Source: Pseudovibrio flavus
GTDB lineage: Bacteria > Pseudomonadota > Alphaproteobacteria > Rhizobiales > Stappiaceae
NCBI RefSeq assembly: GCF_009711345.1
Contig: NZ_SMMA01000065.1
Coordinates: 1-43,348, forward strand
Direction of reading: 5' to 3'
DNA: 43,348 bases
Shown here: piece by piece, positions 26,723 through 36,439 of the stretch
Layout of the letters: every line of letters begins with the position of its first letter
Position numbering within the stretch: position 1 is the stretch's first letter
Notes under the pieces: model-generated
What the model saw: the letters and a program-made list of their open reading frames with translations, nothing else
Told to the model about the DNA's origin: nothing
Database searches by the model: none
Made by a program: the position numbers and the translations under genes

Positions 26723-28134
26723 TGAGCGTCTCCCTTCGCTTCTGGCTCTTCATAGTTCGCAGGTAGCAGATAGCCACTGAGAGGTTCTTCAGTCAGGTAC
26801 TTTTGTGCAGCAGCCTTAATCTGATCGTTGGTCACTGCCGCAATGCGGGCAGGCCAAGTCTGAACTTCTTCCACCGTTGCGCCAGTCGTCAAAGCTGTAC
26901 CGAAAACGCGAGCAAGGGTACTCTGCTTGTCCTGCGCATAAATTGCGGCGGCCAGCATAGATTTCTTGGCTCTTTCTAGTTCTGCTTGGCTCACACCGTT
27001 TTCTGCAACATCAGCCACGATAGCAAGCGCATCAGCTTCTACCTCTTCCAGAGGTACGCCTTCGCTCGGTGTGGCGTAGATTTTGAACTGGGTCGTGTCC
27101 AAGGTGTCGGAGTTGTACCAGCTGCCTGCGCTGGTCGCCTTCTGGCTGTCTACAACGAGCTGCTGATAAAAGCGGGAGTTAGCACCGCCGCCCAGAATAT
27201 AGGAAAGAAGGTCAAGGGCCTCTGCTTCACCCTTGGCAGCTGTTGCTGTGCTAGGAACAAGCCAGCCTTTTTGAAGCGATGGCTGGGCCACACGTTCATC
27301 TTCTAGCGTTGCTACACGTTCACCCGGAATGCGCTGGACCTGCGGGCGGATACGTTCACCCGGTTCGGCACGGCGTTTAAGCTTGCCGTATGTTTCCTGC
27401 GCAATAGGCAGAACTTCGTCCATGGTTACATCACCAGCAACCACAACAACGGCGTTATTAGGGGTGTAGTATTTGTCGTAGAAAGCGAACGCATCCTCAC
27501 GGTTCAGCTTCTTGATCTCGTCTTCCCAGCCGATAATCGGTGTGCCGTAAGGGTGGTTCACAAACATCATCTGGTCAAAGCTCTCAGCAAGCTTTGCACC
27601 CGGGTTCTGCCCCACTCTCTGTGCGCGCTCTTCCAAAATTACTTCACGCTCTGGAAGAACCTGCTCATCAGTGAGAACCAGATTGCCCATGCGATCAGCT
27701 TCGTACTTCATCATGGTTGGCAAATGATCTTTTGCCACCTGCTGATAGTAGGCGGTGTAATCGGTCGAGGTGAAGGCGTTTTCCTGCCCTCCAACTTCAG
27801 CGATTATGTCGGAAAATTCGCCTTCTGGAGCGTTGCTGGTTCCTTTGAACATCAGATGCTCAAGAAAATGGGCGATGCCAGACTTGCCCGGCGCTTCATC
27901 AGCAGAGCCGACCTTGTACCACGCCATATGAGTAACAACCGGTGCGCGATGGTCAGGAATAACCACCAGCTGCAAGCCATTGTCGAGCGTCTTTGTTGCG
28001 ATGTCGGGGCCGATCTTCACATCCGCAAAAGCAGTGCTATCAGCTTTTTGAGGAGTTTCCGCGAGCAACGGAGTTGGGAATGCAAGAAGAGTACTTAGCA
28101 CCAACCCCTTGAGAAGTTTGGAGGCTTTGAGCAC
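26719..28134 (-). CDS. M16 family zinc metallopeptidase, catalytic subunit
   Basis: 471 aa from the GTG at 28134 (AGGA about 10 bases upstream). Signal peptide: LKGLVLSTLLAFPTPLLAE. Zinc site HFLEH in SGIAHFLEHLMFKGT near residue 90, followed by the distal Glu in the M16 helix around residue 165 (LTDEQVLPEREVILEE). Periplasmic insulinase/pitrilysin-like peptidase, likely heterodimeric with the next gene. Follows lspA and a lipoprotein gene in the usual alphaproteobacterial order. Confidence 0.93.
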   Translation of the reverse strand: MLKASKLLKGLVLSTLLAFPTPLLAETPQKADSTAFADVKIGPDIATKTLDNGLQLVVIPDHRAPVVTHMAWYKVGSADEAPGKSGIAHFLEHLMFKGTSNAPEGEFSDIIAEVGGQENAFTSTDYTAYYQQVAKDHLPTMMKYEADRMGNLVLTDEQVLPEREVILEERAQRVGQNPGAKLAESFDQMMFVNHPYGTPIIGWEDEIKKLNREDAFAFYDKYYTPNNAVVVVAGDVTMDEVLPIAQETYGKLKRRAEPGERIRPQVQRIPGERVATLEDERVAQPSLQKGWLVPSTATAAKGEAEALDLLSYILGGGANSRFYQQLVVDSQKATSAGSWYNSDTLDTTQFKIYATPSEGVPLEEVEADALAIVADVAENGVSQAELERAKKSMLAAAIYAQDKQSTLARVFGTALTTGATVEEVQTWPARIAAVTNDQIKAAAQKYLTEEPLSGYLLPANYEEPEAKGDAQ

Positions 28135-28229
28135 AGGGGCTTATCCTTTTTAGTTCAAGCAGTCATTCCTTTTTATATCGCAGGAATGTGTTCAATCGGC
28201 GTGAAACTATTGGCGAAATTTGTCGAAAA

Positions 28230-28259
28230 TAAAAAAAGCGCGGGTAAAACCCGCGCTTG
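28230..28259 (-). terminator. Intrinsic terminator of the lipoprotein gene
   Basis: AAGCGCGGG (28236-28244), 5-nt loop, CCCGCGCTT (28250-28258); on the minus strand a run of seven T follows. Separates lspA-lipoprotein from the M16 pair. Confidence 0.95.
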
Positions 28260-28286
28260 TGGAATACTGCTTGAAACAACCTAGCG

Positions 28287-29072
28287 TCAGCGACGTGCTT
28301 TGCCGGTGCTCATATCAATTGGTGCGCCATCCATGATTGCCTCTTGGTTACGGCGCTCAGCAATCTCGGTCGCTTTATCGACTTCCGGTGCTTCAATTTC
28401 AAAGCCTGCAACAGGTTTATTGTAACCCTCTGGCGGCTGGGTGAGGTAACGACGCTCAAGCTTACAAGCGGTGAGATCAGACGCGGTCTTTGCGTTCAGT
28501 TCACAGAGGGACTTGGTGTCGTTGGAAACTTTGGCTTTCGCTTCCTTGAACTGCTTGCTCATCTGGCGCAGTTCTTCTGGCGTCATGCGTTCGCCCTGTG
28601 CCAGCTGACGTTCACGAAGCTCTGCAGCACGGTTACGTTCGCGCTTTGGCATGTTCTTCGCCAATTCGCGGGCCATAGCCAGCTGTTCTGGTGTCATAGG
28701 CTTGCCGTCTTCTGTCTTGAAGAATTCACGCAGCTCGGCAAGGTCTTTATCGCGGGTATCCTGAGGCCAGTTGGCAGCAAGCTCTGCAATTGCCTTTTCA
28801 TCAGGCGTTGGCAGGCGGTTCATATCCGGCGGCATCACAAGTGGAGCACGAGCCGAATAGTCAATCGGAGCCGTTTTATTTTTGCTTACACCAGAAACAT
28901 TGCCACCCATGCGGTCAACGATACCAGCCACAAGGCCACCTTCACCGGTTAGAAGCGACTCATTTTCCACGCCGTCGTCAAACGCATCGCCGGACAAACA
29001 TCCAGCAGCGCCCAAACAGATAGCGGCCACAGCCGTTGTTTTCAGCAGAAAAGAACCAATCCGATTTTGCAC
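28287..29072 (-). CDS. Outer-membrane lipoprotein, DUF3035/BamF-like
   Basis: 261 aa from the GTG at 29072 (AGGAAG about 7 bases upstream). Type II signal peptide with lipobox LGAAGC (Cys25). The segment SARAPLVMPPDMNRLPTP resembles the conserved core of DUF3035, a family that includes Caulobacter BamF of the outer-membrane beta-barrel assembly machine; the rest is charged and helical (PEQLAMARELAKNMPKRER, EELRQMSKQFKEAKAKVS). It lies between lspA, which would process it, and the M16 peptidases. The DUF3035 assignment is a visual match and should be checked. Confidence 0.7.
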   Translation of the reverse strand: MQNRIGSFLLKTTAVAAICLGAAGCLSGDAFDDGVENESLLTGEGGLVAGIVDRMGGNVSGVSKNKTAPIDYSARAPLVMPPDMNRLPTPDEKAIAELAANWPQDTRDKDLAELREFFKTEDGKPMTPEQLAMARELAKNMPKRERNRAAELRERQLAQGERMTPEELRQMSKQFKEAKAKVSNDTKSLCELNAKTASDLTACKLERRYLTQPPEGYNKPVAGFEIEAPEVDKATEIAERRNQEAIMDGAPIDMSTGKARR

Positions 29073-29265
29073 TTCTAACTTCCTTGTTTTGCAAAAGCAG
29101 CAGGAATAGACCCCAATGCAGCATGCCAGCCAGCAAACCGACCCAAGGTTTGCGCGAGGATAACTCTATAGCGGGAATCAACGTTACTCTAGGAGGGTAG
29201 AGTGACTTAAAGCTCCCGATTTGCCCATGATCCCCTATATACAGCGTTTTGCGGCTGAAATAGGG

Positions 29266-29778
29266 CTATTTTTGGTGTTGCTTACCACCAAAGAAACTGT
29301 CGAAAATCAACCCAGCGGCACCCAGCACAATCCACACATCTGCAAGATTGAAGACGTACCAAGAAAAGTCGCCGTAGTTGAAGTAAACGAAGTCCACGAC
29401 TTTGCCGTAGTAAAGTCTGTCAATGCCGTTGCCGATGGCTCCGGCTAGAACCAAACCGAGGCTAATCGCAAGCAAGCGGTCCTTGGTCCGTACGCCCCAC
29501 ACCCAAATCAGCACAGCGGCGCCAATGGTAAACAGCGCCAGTGCCCAACGGCCAAAGGTGCTGTCCTGCTGGAACAGGCCATAAGACACGCCTTTGTTCC
29601 AGATAAGGATGATATCGAGGAACGGAGTAAGGGAGATTGGCGGGTTGTTGGCCATATCATAGATATGCACGACCCAGATCTTCACGATCTGGTCAATCGC
29701 CATGCCAACAATGCCAAGTGTTGCAACAAGGGGGCTGAAGCGACCCCAAAGCCAGCGTTCTTTCAACTGTGCCCCCAT
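29266..29778 (-). CDS. lspA: Lipoprotein signal peptidase
   Basis: 170 aa from the ATG at 29778. Aspartic peptidase of the inner membrane that removes signal peptides from prolipoproteins. Four membrane segments; the catalytic pair is in GAIGNGIDRLYYGKVVDF and FNLADVWIVLGAA, and the NKGVSYGLF region matches family box C. Twenty-nine bp downstream of ileS, the classic ileS-lspA pair. The N-terminal MAIDQIVK matches the family DQxxK motif. Confidence 0.96.
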   Translation of the reverse strand: MGAQLKERWLWGRFSPLVATLGIVGMAIDQIVKIWVVHIYDMANNPPISLTPFLDIILIWNKGVSYGLFQQDSTFGRWALALFTIGAAVLIWVWGVRTKDRLLAISLGLVLAGAIGNGIDRLYYGKVVDFVYFNYGDFSWYVFNLADVWIVLGAAGLIFDSFFGGKQHQK

Positions 29779-29807
29779 GTGCCTAGTCGTTGGGAGTGAT
29801 GCAGCCC

Positions 29808-32732
29808 TTAGGCTGCACCCTCTAGTTCACGCATTGCCTGCGCGTCGCGCAGGGTGATGTCCGGGTACTGAGCGTCAGTGCCAACTTCTGGAAGGATCTT
29901 CCAAGAGCGTGCGCACTTGGTACCTTCTGCCAGCGCAGGAACAACACCAACATTTGCCACTTCTTCAAGAGTGAACGCACCTTCAGGTGCAGCTTCGCCC
30001 TTGAGGGAGATCTGGCTGGTGATGCAGATTTCTGCCATGTCGAGACCATCCATAGCAGCCATCAGCTCAGGATCGCTCACATAAACTACCGGATGAGCTT
30101 CCAAAGAAGAACCGATACGTTTCTCGCGGCGTTCAACTTCCAGTGCGCCGGTGATTACACGGCGAACCTTACGAACTTTTTCCCACTTCGCTGCAAGCGC
30201 ATCATTGCGCCATTCAGCAGGGGTTTCAGCGAACTGCTCCAGATGGATGGAGGTGACGCCTTCACCGTAGCGGTAGGTCCAGCATTCTTCAGCGGAGAAT
30301 GGCAGGATCGGTGCAAGCCATGTTGCCAAACGGCGGAACAGCTGTTCGATGACATAAAGGCTTGCTTTGCGCTTGGTAGAAGAGATCGGATCGCAGTACA
30401 GCGCGTCCTTACGAACGTCGAAGTAGAATGCGGAGAGCTCAACAGTCATGAAGTTGAACAGAGCGGAGAACACACGGCGGAAATCGAAGTCTGCGTAAGA
30501 CTTGCGAACCAACGCGTCCAGCTGTGTCAGACGGTGCAGCATCAGCTGTTCCAGCTCAGGCATGTCTGCAACGGCGATTTCTTCGCCCTTGTAGTGGCCC
30601 AAAGAGCCCAGCATGAAGCGCAGGGTGTTGCGCAGCTTGCGGTATGCATCAACGTTGGTTTTGATGATCTCGTTACCGATGCGTTGATCGTCCGCATAGT
30701 CTACAGAGCCAACCCACAGACGCAGAATGTCAGCGCCGTACTGCTTGATAACGTCCTGAGGCGCTACAGTGTTGCCCAAAGACTTGGACATCTTGCGGCC
30801 GTGTTCATCCATGGTGAAGCCATGGGTCAGAACTGCATCGTATGGTGCATGACCACGGGTACCACAGCTTTCCAGAAGGGAAGAGTGGAACCAACCGCGG
30901 TGCTGGTCGGTGCCTTCGAGGTACAGAACGTAGTCTTCGCCGCCCAGACCCTTGCGCTTAGGAGCGAGGTCTTCACGACGCTCCATGCAGAACGCGTGGG
31001 TAGAGCCGGAGTCGAACCAAACGTCGAGAATGTCGTCGATCTTTTCGAAGTTCGCTGCATCGTATGCATCGCCAAGGAAGCGCTGTGCGGCACCCTCTTC
31101 AAACCATGCATCGGCACCTTCGTTCTGGAAGGCGTCAAAGATTCGCTGGTTTACAGCTTCGTCCTTAAGAACTTCGCCGGTTTCCTTGTTCACGAATACG
31201 GTGATCGGCACGCCCCATGCACGCTGACGGGAGAGAACCCAGTCAGGGCGGGATTCGATCATGTTGTGAATGCGGTTCTGGCCAGACGCTGGAACGAAGC
31301 GGGTTTCGGAGATCGCTTTGAGAGCGCGCTTGCGCAGGGTGTCACCTTCAGCCTCGATGTTTTTGTCCATGTAGACAAACCACTGCGGCGTGTTGCGGAA
31401 GATGAGCGGAGCTTTAGAGCGCCAGCTGTGCGGGTAGGAGTGCTTCACGCGGCCGCGAGCCATCAGCTTGCCAACTTCAACCAGCTTTTCGATCACTGCT
31501 TTGTTGGTGGAGCCTTCTTTGCCCTTGCGGTCAAGGATGTAGTGGCCTTGGAACAGCGGCACATGTGGATAGTAAGAACCATCTTCCTGCACTGTCAGCG
31601 GAACCTGCTCGGTGCCAGCCTTTGCAAAGACTTCACGGTTATCAAGGAAAGCCTGGAAGTCTTCTGCGCCGTGGCCCGGTGCAGTGTGTACAAAGCCGGT
31701 ACCAGCTTCATCGGTTACATGGTCACCAGGAACCATCGGTACGAAGAAGTCGTAGTAACCGTCAGTGCCTTCAACGCCGCGGAACGGGTGGCCGAGGTAT
31801 TCAACGGAGCTTACGTCAGCATCGCCAACGCGCTCGTATGCTTCAACGCGAGCGGACTTGAACGCATCTGCTGCCAGATCGTCAGCAAGAATGAACTCTT
31901 CACCAACCTTCGCCCAGTTGTCTTCAGCAGCGTCAGTCACCTTGTAGATGCCGTAGCTGATGGACTTGGAGAAGCAAACAGCGCGGTTTGCAGGAATGGT
32001 CCAAGGAGTGGTGGTCCAGATCACGACGTTCTTGCCAACCAGCGCTTCATTGCCGGTCAGAACAGGGAACTTCACCCAGATGGTGTGGGATTCGTGGTCG
32101 TGGTATTCAACTTCAGCTTCAGCCAGAGCGGTCTTTTCAACGATAGACCACATAACAGGCTTGGAACCGCGGTAAAGCTGACCGGATGTAGCGAACTTCA
32201 TCAGTTCGTTAGCGATCACAGCTTCACTGTCGTAGTTCATGGTCAGGTATGGGTGTTCCCAGTCACCTTCGATGCCAAGACGCTTGAATTCTTCGCGCTG
32301 AACGCCGATCCACTTGCTCGCGAACTCACGGCATTCATTACGAAATTCGTTGATCGGAACAGCGTCTTTGTTCTTGCCTTTTTTGCGGTACTCTTCCTCG
32401 ATCTTCCATTCGATAGGAAGGCCGTGGCAGTCCCAGCCCGGAACGTAGTTGGAATCAAAACCCTGCATCTGCATGGAGCGGGTAACGATGTCCTTCAGAA
32501 CCTTGTTGAGCGCGTGGCCGATGTGGATGTTGCCGTTTGCATATGGAGGACCATCATGCAGAAGGAACTTCGGCTTACCGGCAGAAGCTTCACGAAGACG
32601 TTTGTAAAGGTTCTGTTCCTCCCACTTTTCGAGGATTTTTGGCTCGTTTTTCGGCAAGCCAGCTCGCATAGGGAAGTCGGTTTTCGGGAGATTAAGCGTC
32701 TCGGAGTAATCTCGGGTCGCGCTATCAGTCAT
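29808..32732 (-). CDS. ileS: Isoleucyl-tRNA synthetase
   Basis: 974 aa from the ATG at 32732 (a longer in-frame ORF upstream does not match the family). Charges tRNA-Ile. Class I marks: HIGH box [13 protein letters not shown] near residue 70, KMSKS in [15 protein letters not shown], the [12 protein letters not shown] region and a CP1 editing domain with [13 protein letters not shown]. The C-terminal region has [15 protein letters not shown]. Length is usual for Alphaproteobacteria. A highly structured upstream region precedes it. Confidence 0.97.
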   Translation of the reverse strand: MTDSATRDYSETLNLPKTDFPMRAGLPKNEPKILEKWEEQNLYKRLREASAGKPKFLLHDGPPYANGNIHIGHALNKVLKDIVTRSMQMQGFDSNYVPGWDCHGLPIEWKIEEEYRKKGKNKDAVPINEFRNECREFASKWIGVQREEFKRLGIEGDWEHPYLTMNYDSEAVIANELMKFATSGQLYRGSKPVMWSIVEKTALAEAEVEYHDHESHTIWVKFPVLTGNEALVGKNVVIWTTTPWTIPANRAVCFSKSISYGIYKVTDAAEDNWAKVGEEFILADDLAADAFKSARVEAYERVGDADVSSVEYLGHPFRGVEGTDGYYDFFVPMVPGDHVTDEAGTGFVHTAPGHGAEDFQAFLDNREVFAKAGTEQVPLTVQEDGSYYPHVPLFQGHYILDRKGKEGSTNKAVIEKLVEVGKLMARGRVKHSYPHSWRSKAPLIFRNTPQWFVYMDKNIEAEGDTLRKRALKAISETRFVPASGQNRIHNMIESRPDWVLSRQRAWGVPITVFVNKETGEVLKDEAVNQRIFDAFQNEGADAWFEEGAAQRFLGDAYDAANFEKIDDILDVWFDSGSTHAFCMERREDLAPKRKGLGGEDYVLYLEGTDQHRGWFHSSLLESCGTRGHAPYDAVLTHGFTMDEHGRKMSKSLGNTVAPQDVIKQYGADILRLWVGSVDYADDQRIGNEIIKTNVDAYRKLRNTLRFMLGSLGHYKGEEIAVADMPELEQLMLHRLTQLDALVRKSYADFDFRRVFSALFNFMTVELSAFYFDVRKDALYCDPISSTKRKASLYVIEQLFRRLATWLAPILPFSAEECWTYRYGEGVTSIHLEQFAETPAEWRNDALAAKWEKVRKVRRVITGALEVERREKRIGSSLEAHPVVYVSDPELMAAMDGLDMAEICITSQISLKGEAAPEGAFTLEEVANVGVVPALAEGTKCARSWKILPEVGTDAQYPDITLRDAQAMRELEGAA

Positions 32733-32817
32733 TGTTTCATCCGATGAATTTGGGCTGCAACTGGCCCTAAAAATTTGCACTGCGCCATGATGTGTCTTGG
32801 GCGCACACGACAAGAGG

Positions 32818-32945
32818 TTTTAGCGGCAAAGGCTAAAACAGATCCCGGTCCCTCGGGGCGCTCACTCGGGCGCCTCAGCCGAAGGCCGGGCAAGTAATTC
32901 GTATAGCTGCTCTTTTTGCTATCAAGGCGCGGTGGCTTTCACCGC
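32818..32945 (-). ncRNA. Structured leader/ncRNA candidate upstream of ileS
   Basis: Read on the minus strand (5' to 3'): a 6-bp hairpin GCGGTG/CACCGC (32929-32945), a weak ATAGC/GCTAT hairpin, then a long three-part stem: CCCGG/CCGGG, CCTTCGG/CCGAGGG (7 bp, one G-T) and GGCGC/GCGCC with an 8-nt loop (32844-32890), then a perfect TTTTAGC/GCTAAAA hairpin (32818-32838), 85 nt before the ileS start. I know no named RNA family that matches. It may be a leader of ileS or an independent RNA. Confidence 0.5.
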
Positions 32946-33042
32946 TACCGACCTGCAAAAAAAGGCAGTTCAAGGTGTCATCTGCGCAAAACATGGGATG
33001 AGCTTTTAACAGTGCTTCCGCACGGAATAAAGAGGGGGAAAA

Positions 33043-33123
33043 GAGAAACTGCGAAAAATTGCAGGATCTCCTGTCTTCACGACAATAAGAGCCTGTAACT
33101 GCGCAGTTTCTCATAGGCTTTTT
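33043..33123 (+). promoter_or_regulatory. Mutually exclusive hairpins ending in a T-run (plus strand)
   Basis: GAGAAACTGCG (33043-33053) can pair with CGCAGTTTCTC (33102-33112), an 11-bp perfect match. Alternatively AACTGCGCAGTT (33097-33108) folds on itself inside a stem AGCCT (33090-33094)/AGGCT (33115-33119) followed by TTTTTATTT. The region also contains CAGGATCTCCTG (about 33063-33074). This is attenuator- or terminator-like on the plus strand, where no gene follows; it could end an unseen small RNA. On the minus strand it is the EamA 3' region. Confidence 0.45.
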
Positions 33124-33125
33124 AT

Positions 33126-34088
33126 TTATTCAGCCGGCATTGGCGGAATGTCGTCTTGCCGTGCATCAATCGCATCACGCGTGGAGTAGGCAATGTAGAT
33201 ACCGCCAGCGATGATAAGGGAAACGCCTATCCATACCGTTGGTTCCGGCCAGTCGCCAAACACCACAACGCCGAAGATCGTCGCGCTGACGATTGAAACG
33301 TAGTTGAGCGGGGCGAGAACCGACGCAGGTGTCCGATCAAACGCAAGAATGATGATGCCGTGCGCTGACAAGGACACAAAGCCAAGAGCAAGGATTGCCC
33401 AAAGGTGTTCAAGGCTTGGTGTGGTCCAGATCGCCAGATCGTAGTCGGTCATGGTGCCGACGATCAGAATTGGTGCAAGGGCCAACAGACCGGCAATGCT
33501 GGTGGAGATCTGTACGCCAAGCACAGTTCCCTGACCCGACAACCTGCGGGTAAGAAGCAGATAAACGGCGAAGAACGTGGCGGCAATAACCGGAAGGATC
33601 GAATAAGCGCTAAACGCCCCGGTACCCGGCTGGATGATAACCATCGCGCCAATAAGGCCAACGACCACTGCACCCCAACGTTTTGCGTCTACCTTCTCTT
33701 TCAAGACGACAGCGGAAAGCGCTGTAAGAATAAGCGGTTGCACGAAGAAGATCGCAATCGCGTCTGCCAGTGGAACGTATTTGAGCGCCACAAAGAAGAA
33801 GACGGAAGACAGTGCAATACATGCACCGCGCCAGAACTGGCCCATATCAAACTCGCGCAGCAAGGCGAGGATATCTTTTCTCAAAGCAAGCGCAACGCAC
33901 AACGCCAGAAAGCCCTGACCGACATAGCGCAAAAACGCAACCAAAACAGGCGCGTAGAAGTAGGTCAGGTACTTGGCGATGCCATCGATAATCGGCCCGA
34001 GAAGCATGGCAATCGTCATAAGCAGGATGCCCTGCAACGCAACAGAAGACGGGCGCACCGCTGCTGCACTAGAAGTCATTTGGGACAT
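33126..34088 (-). CDS. EamA-family (DMT) transporter
   Basis: 320 aa from the ATG at 34088; ATG at residue 4 is an alternative. Ten predicted hydrophobic segments in two EamA repeats. The halves are visible as FLRYVGQGFLALCVALALRKD with GACIALSSVFFFVALKYVPL, and AFDRTPASVLAPLNYVSI with GEW-like WPEPTVWIGVSLIIAGGIYI in repeat 2. Inner-membrane carrier, possibly an amino-acid or metabolite exporter; substrate not deducible. Paralogue of the next gene (ADAIAIFFVQPLILTALSAV vs TDAIAIFFVQPMVLTVLSVI). Confidence 0.85.
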   Translation of the reverse strand: MSQMTSSAAAVRPSSVALQGILLMTIAMLLGPIIDGIAKYLTYFYAPVLVAFLRYVGQGFLALCVALALRKDILALLREFDMGQFWRGACIALSSVFFFVALKYVPLADAIAIFFVQPLILTALSAVVLKEKVDAKRWGAVVVGLIGAMVIIQPGTGAFSAYSILPVIAATFFAVYLLLTRRLSGQGTVLGVQISTSIAGLLALAPILIVGTMTDYDLAIWTTPSLEHLWAILALGFVSLSAHGIIILAFDRTPASVLAPLNYVSIVSATIFGVVVFGDWPEPTVWIGVSLIIAGGIYIAYSTRDAIDARQDDIPPMPAE

Positions 34089-34296
34089 GGACGCAGTGAT
34101 TTCTACTTGAGGTTTTGTTGCAGGCTTACTGCCTTTTGGATTTGCGAGGATATATCACCAATTGCCGCAGGTGGGCCCCTATCCCCACTGCCGAAAGGCG
34201 GGCAGGGGGCGCGGTTCAATTGGGTTTGGTTATGTTCTGCGGTGACTTAAGGAAAGGTGGTATGCGCGCGCCTGCGCGCACACCCGTTTCATGTAA

Positions 34297-35277
34297 TTAT
34301 TCGCCGCCCGAAAGCGCTGCCAACTGCTCTGCACGAGCGCGCTTTGCAGCAAGTCGTTCACGGTGGCCAAGGTAAAGGCCGGACAAAACGATGAGCGTAA
34401 TACCGATCCAAGCGGTGAGATCCGGCACCTCGGAAAAGAAGAAGTAGCCCATGGCCGTTGCTGAGAGAATATCAATGTAATTCAGCGGGGCGAGGAGCGA
34501 GGCTGGTGCACGCTCGAACGCTTTTACCAAAGCAACGTGACCAAGAACGGCAACGCCGCCAAGAGCCACAAGCCACATCACCGGCCAGAACGGAGCCTCA
34601 ACAACGGACGGTTCGTAGATCGGGCCGCCAATGTCGAGGTAGTAGGCGATGATACTCACCGGCAGCAAAACCATTGCGCCGGAAAGACCTGCCGAGAACT
34701 GAATGCCAAGCTGGGTCGCTCTGCCGGAGTAAAGGCGGTTGACCATCAAATAGGTGGCGAAGGTTACAGCGCAGCCGAACGGCAGCAGGGCGTAGTAGCC
34801 GAACATGCCGGAACCGGGACGCATCACAATAATCACACCGATAAGACCGCCAACAACAGCTGCCCAACGATGCATGCCGACCTGCTCCTTCAAGAAGATG
34901 ACAGACAGAACAGTCAGCACCATCGGCTGAACGAAGAAAATGGCAATAGCGTCGGTAATCGGAATGTACTTCAAGCCGATGACCATCATGATGGAGCCGA
35001 TGGAAAGCAGCGTACCGCGCAGCACCTGCACCCAAGTAAACTCTCGCAGGAGGCTGGCTAGAGAGCGGCCATAGAACGGCGCTACAATCACGATAATCAA
35101 TGCGTGAATGAAGAAGCGCACAAGCGAAATAGTAAGCGGTGAGAAGTGCGCGCCAAGGTATTTGACGATACCGTCGGTTCCCGACAGCATGAGGAAACCG
35201 ATAATTGCAAGCACAGCACCTTGAACCGTGGGGCTAGACCAAGGGCCAGCTCCAGCGGTGGAGACGTTCGTTTTCAT
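34297..35277 (-). CDS. EamA-family (DMT) transporter, paralogue
   Basis: 326 aa from the ATG at 35277. The same two EamA repeats: FFIHALIIVIVAPFYGRSLA, GTLLSIGSIMMVIGLKYIPI, KEQVGMHRWAAVVGGLIGVI and APLNYIDILSATAMGYFFFS. Clearly a tandem paralogue of the gene at 33126; the two are separated by a 208-bp gap containing a TGCGCGC/GCGCGCA hairpin near 34262-34280, which may be a weak terminator. They interrupt the common ribF-ileS neighbourhood. Substrate unknown. Confidence 0.85.
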   Translation of the reverse strand: MKTNVSTAGAGPWSSPTVQGAVLAIIGFLMLSGTDGIVKYLGAHFSPLTISLVRFFIHALIIVIVAPFYGRSLASLLREFTWVQVLRGTLLSIGSIMMVIGLKYIPITDAIAIFFVQPMVLTVLSVIFLKEQVGMHRWAAVVGGLIGVIIVMRPGSGMFGYYALLPFGCAVTFATYLMVNRLYSGRATQLGIQFSAGLSGAMVLLPVSIIAYYLDIGGPIYEPSVVEAPFWPVMWLVALGGVAVLGHVALVKAFERAPASLLAPLNYIDILSATAMGYFFFSEVPDLTAWIGITLIVLSGLYLGHRERLAAKRARAEQLAALSGGE

Positions 35278-35317
35278 TTTTGTTGTCGCCTAAAAAGGCA
35301 CTGCGCCGTGCAGGACC

Positions 35318-36313
35318 TTAAGGATAAAGAGCTGTATCGAGATCAGACAGCGGGCGCATGGAGGCGATCATCGCTCTAGCTTCCATACTGTCCTGATCCA
35401 TCTGTTTTATCAGGGCTTCCGGGCCATCGAATTTCATTTCTTCTCGAATGTATCCGATCACACCGACCCTTAGAGTCTTGTCGTAGAGATCGCCTTCAAA
35501 GTCAAACAGATGAACTTCAAAGAGCGTCGCACCATCATCAAAGGTCGGACGGCGACCAAAGCTTGCAACGCCGTCATAAACTACACCGTCAACAACAACG
35601 CGAACGGCGTAGATACCCTGCTTCAAGGTGCAGTTGTCAGCAAGGCGCAGGTTCGCAGTCGGGTAGCCCAAAAGGCGGCCACGCTTATCGCCGTGCTGTA
35701 CCGTTGCCTCTACAAAGTAACGGTAGCCGAGCAAACCGTTAGCAAGAGGCATATCTCCTTCCGCAAGCGCTGCGCGAATACGGCTGGAGGAAACAACATT
35801 GTCGCCTTCGTCACGCTGTGCGCCAACGATTTCGACATTAAAGCCATGGCGTTTTCCAGCATCCTGAAGAAACTCAGGTGTGCCTTGACGCGCTTTGCCA
35901 AAGTGGAAGTCGTAGCCGGTGATGCTTTGGCTAATGCCAAGCTGGTCAACAAGTATGTCTTTTACAAAGTCTTCGGCACTCATGCCAGCAAAGTCTGCGG
36001 CAAAGGCAACCTCTACGAGGCCGTCGATACCAATGGCTTCCATAATCTCCGCCTTTGCATGGGCAGGAGTAAGACGGAAAACAGGCTTATCTGGGCAAAA
36101 GAACGTGCGCGGATGCGGCTCAAACGTCATGGCGAGAACCGGTACACCAGCTTCTCGCGCATCTTTAATAGCCAGCTCCAAAACAGCCCTGTGGCCACGA
36201 TGAACACCATCGAAATTGCCAATAGCAACTACGCCGCCGCGCAGACTTTCCGGCACGTTCGAAAGGTCATTCAAAATGCAAAATGGTCTGTCGTTGGTCG
36301 CCTGAGGGGCCAT
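35318..36313 (-). CDS. ribF: Bifunctional riboflavin kinase/FAD synthetase
   Basis: 331 aa from the ATG at 36313. Converts riboflavin to FMN and then FAD. N-terminal FAD synthetase domain with GNFDGVHRGHRAVLELA and TFEPHPRTFF; ISQSITGYDFHFGKARQG and VSSSRIRAALAEGD; C-terminal kinase domain with HGDKRGRLLGYPTANLRLAD and YDGVASFGRRPTF. Length typical. Adjacent to maoC upstream and near ileS downstream. Confidence 0.96.
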   Translation of the reverse strand: MAPQATNDRPFCILNDLSNVPESLRGGVVAIGNFDGVHRGHRAVLELAIKDAREAGVPVLAMTFEPHPRTFFCPDKPVFRLTPAHAKAEIMEAIGIDGLVEVAFAADFAGMSAEDFVKDILVDQLGISQSITGYDFHFGKARQGTPEFLQDAGKRHGFNVEIVGAQRDEGDNVVSSSRIRAALAEGDMPLANGLLGYRYFVEATVQHGDKRGRLLGYPTANLRLADNCTLKQGIYAVRVVVDGVVYDGVASFGRRPTFDDGATLFEVHLFDFEGDLYDKTLRVGVIGYIREEMKFDGPEALIKQMDQDSMEARAMIASMRPLSDLDTALYP

Positions 36314-36439
36314 ATAGAGCGTCCGTTTTTACCCGTTTGATTACCGCAAGACTTGCCTTCTCCTGAACCGGAGCGCAGACGGAACCATGCCTACTCCAAT
36401 TCAGAAGAGAAAAATAGTCGCTCGCGCGGTTATTAAGCC

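Noticed and set aside
30093..32747. 884-codon open frame on the plus strand
   Set aside because: It is the exact antisense of ileS and its translation is not protein-like; ileS is certain.
32733..33125. tRNA or T-box in the ileS upstream region
   Set aside because: No cloverleaf, no T-box (TGGNACCGCG-like) sequence; T-box control of ileS is a Gram-positive feature.
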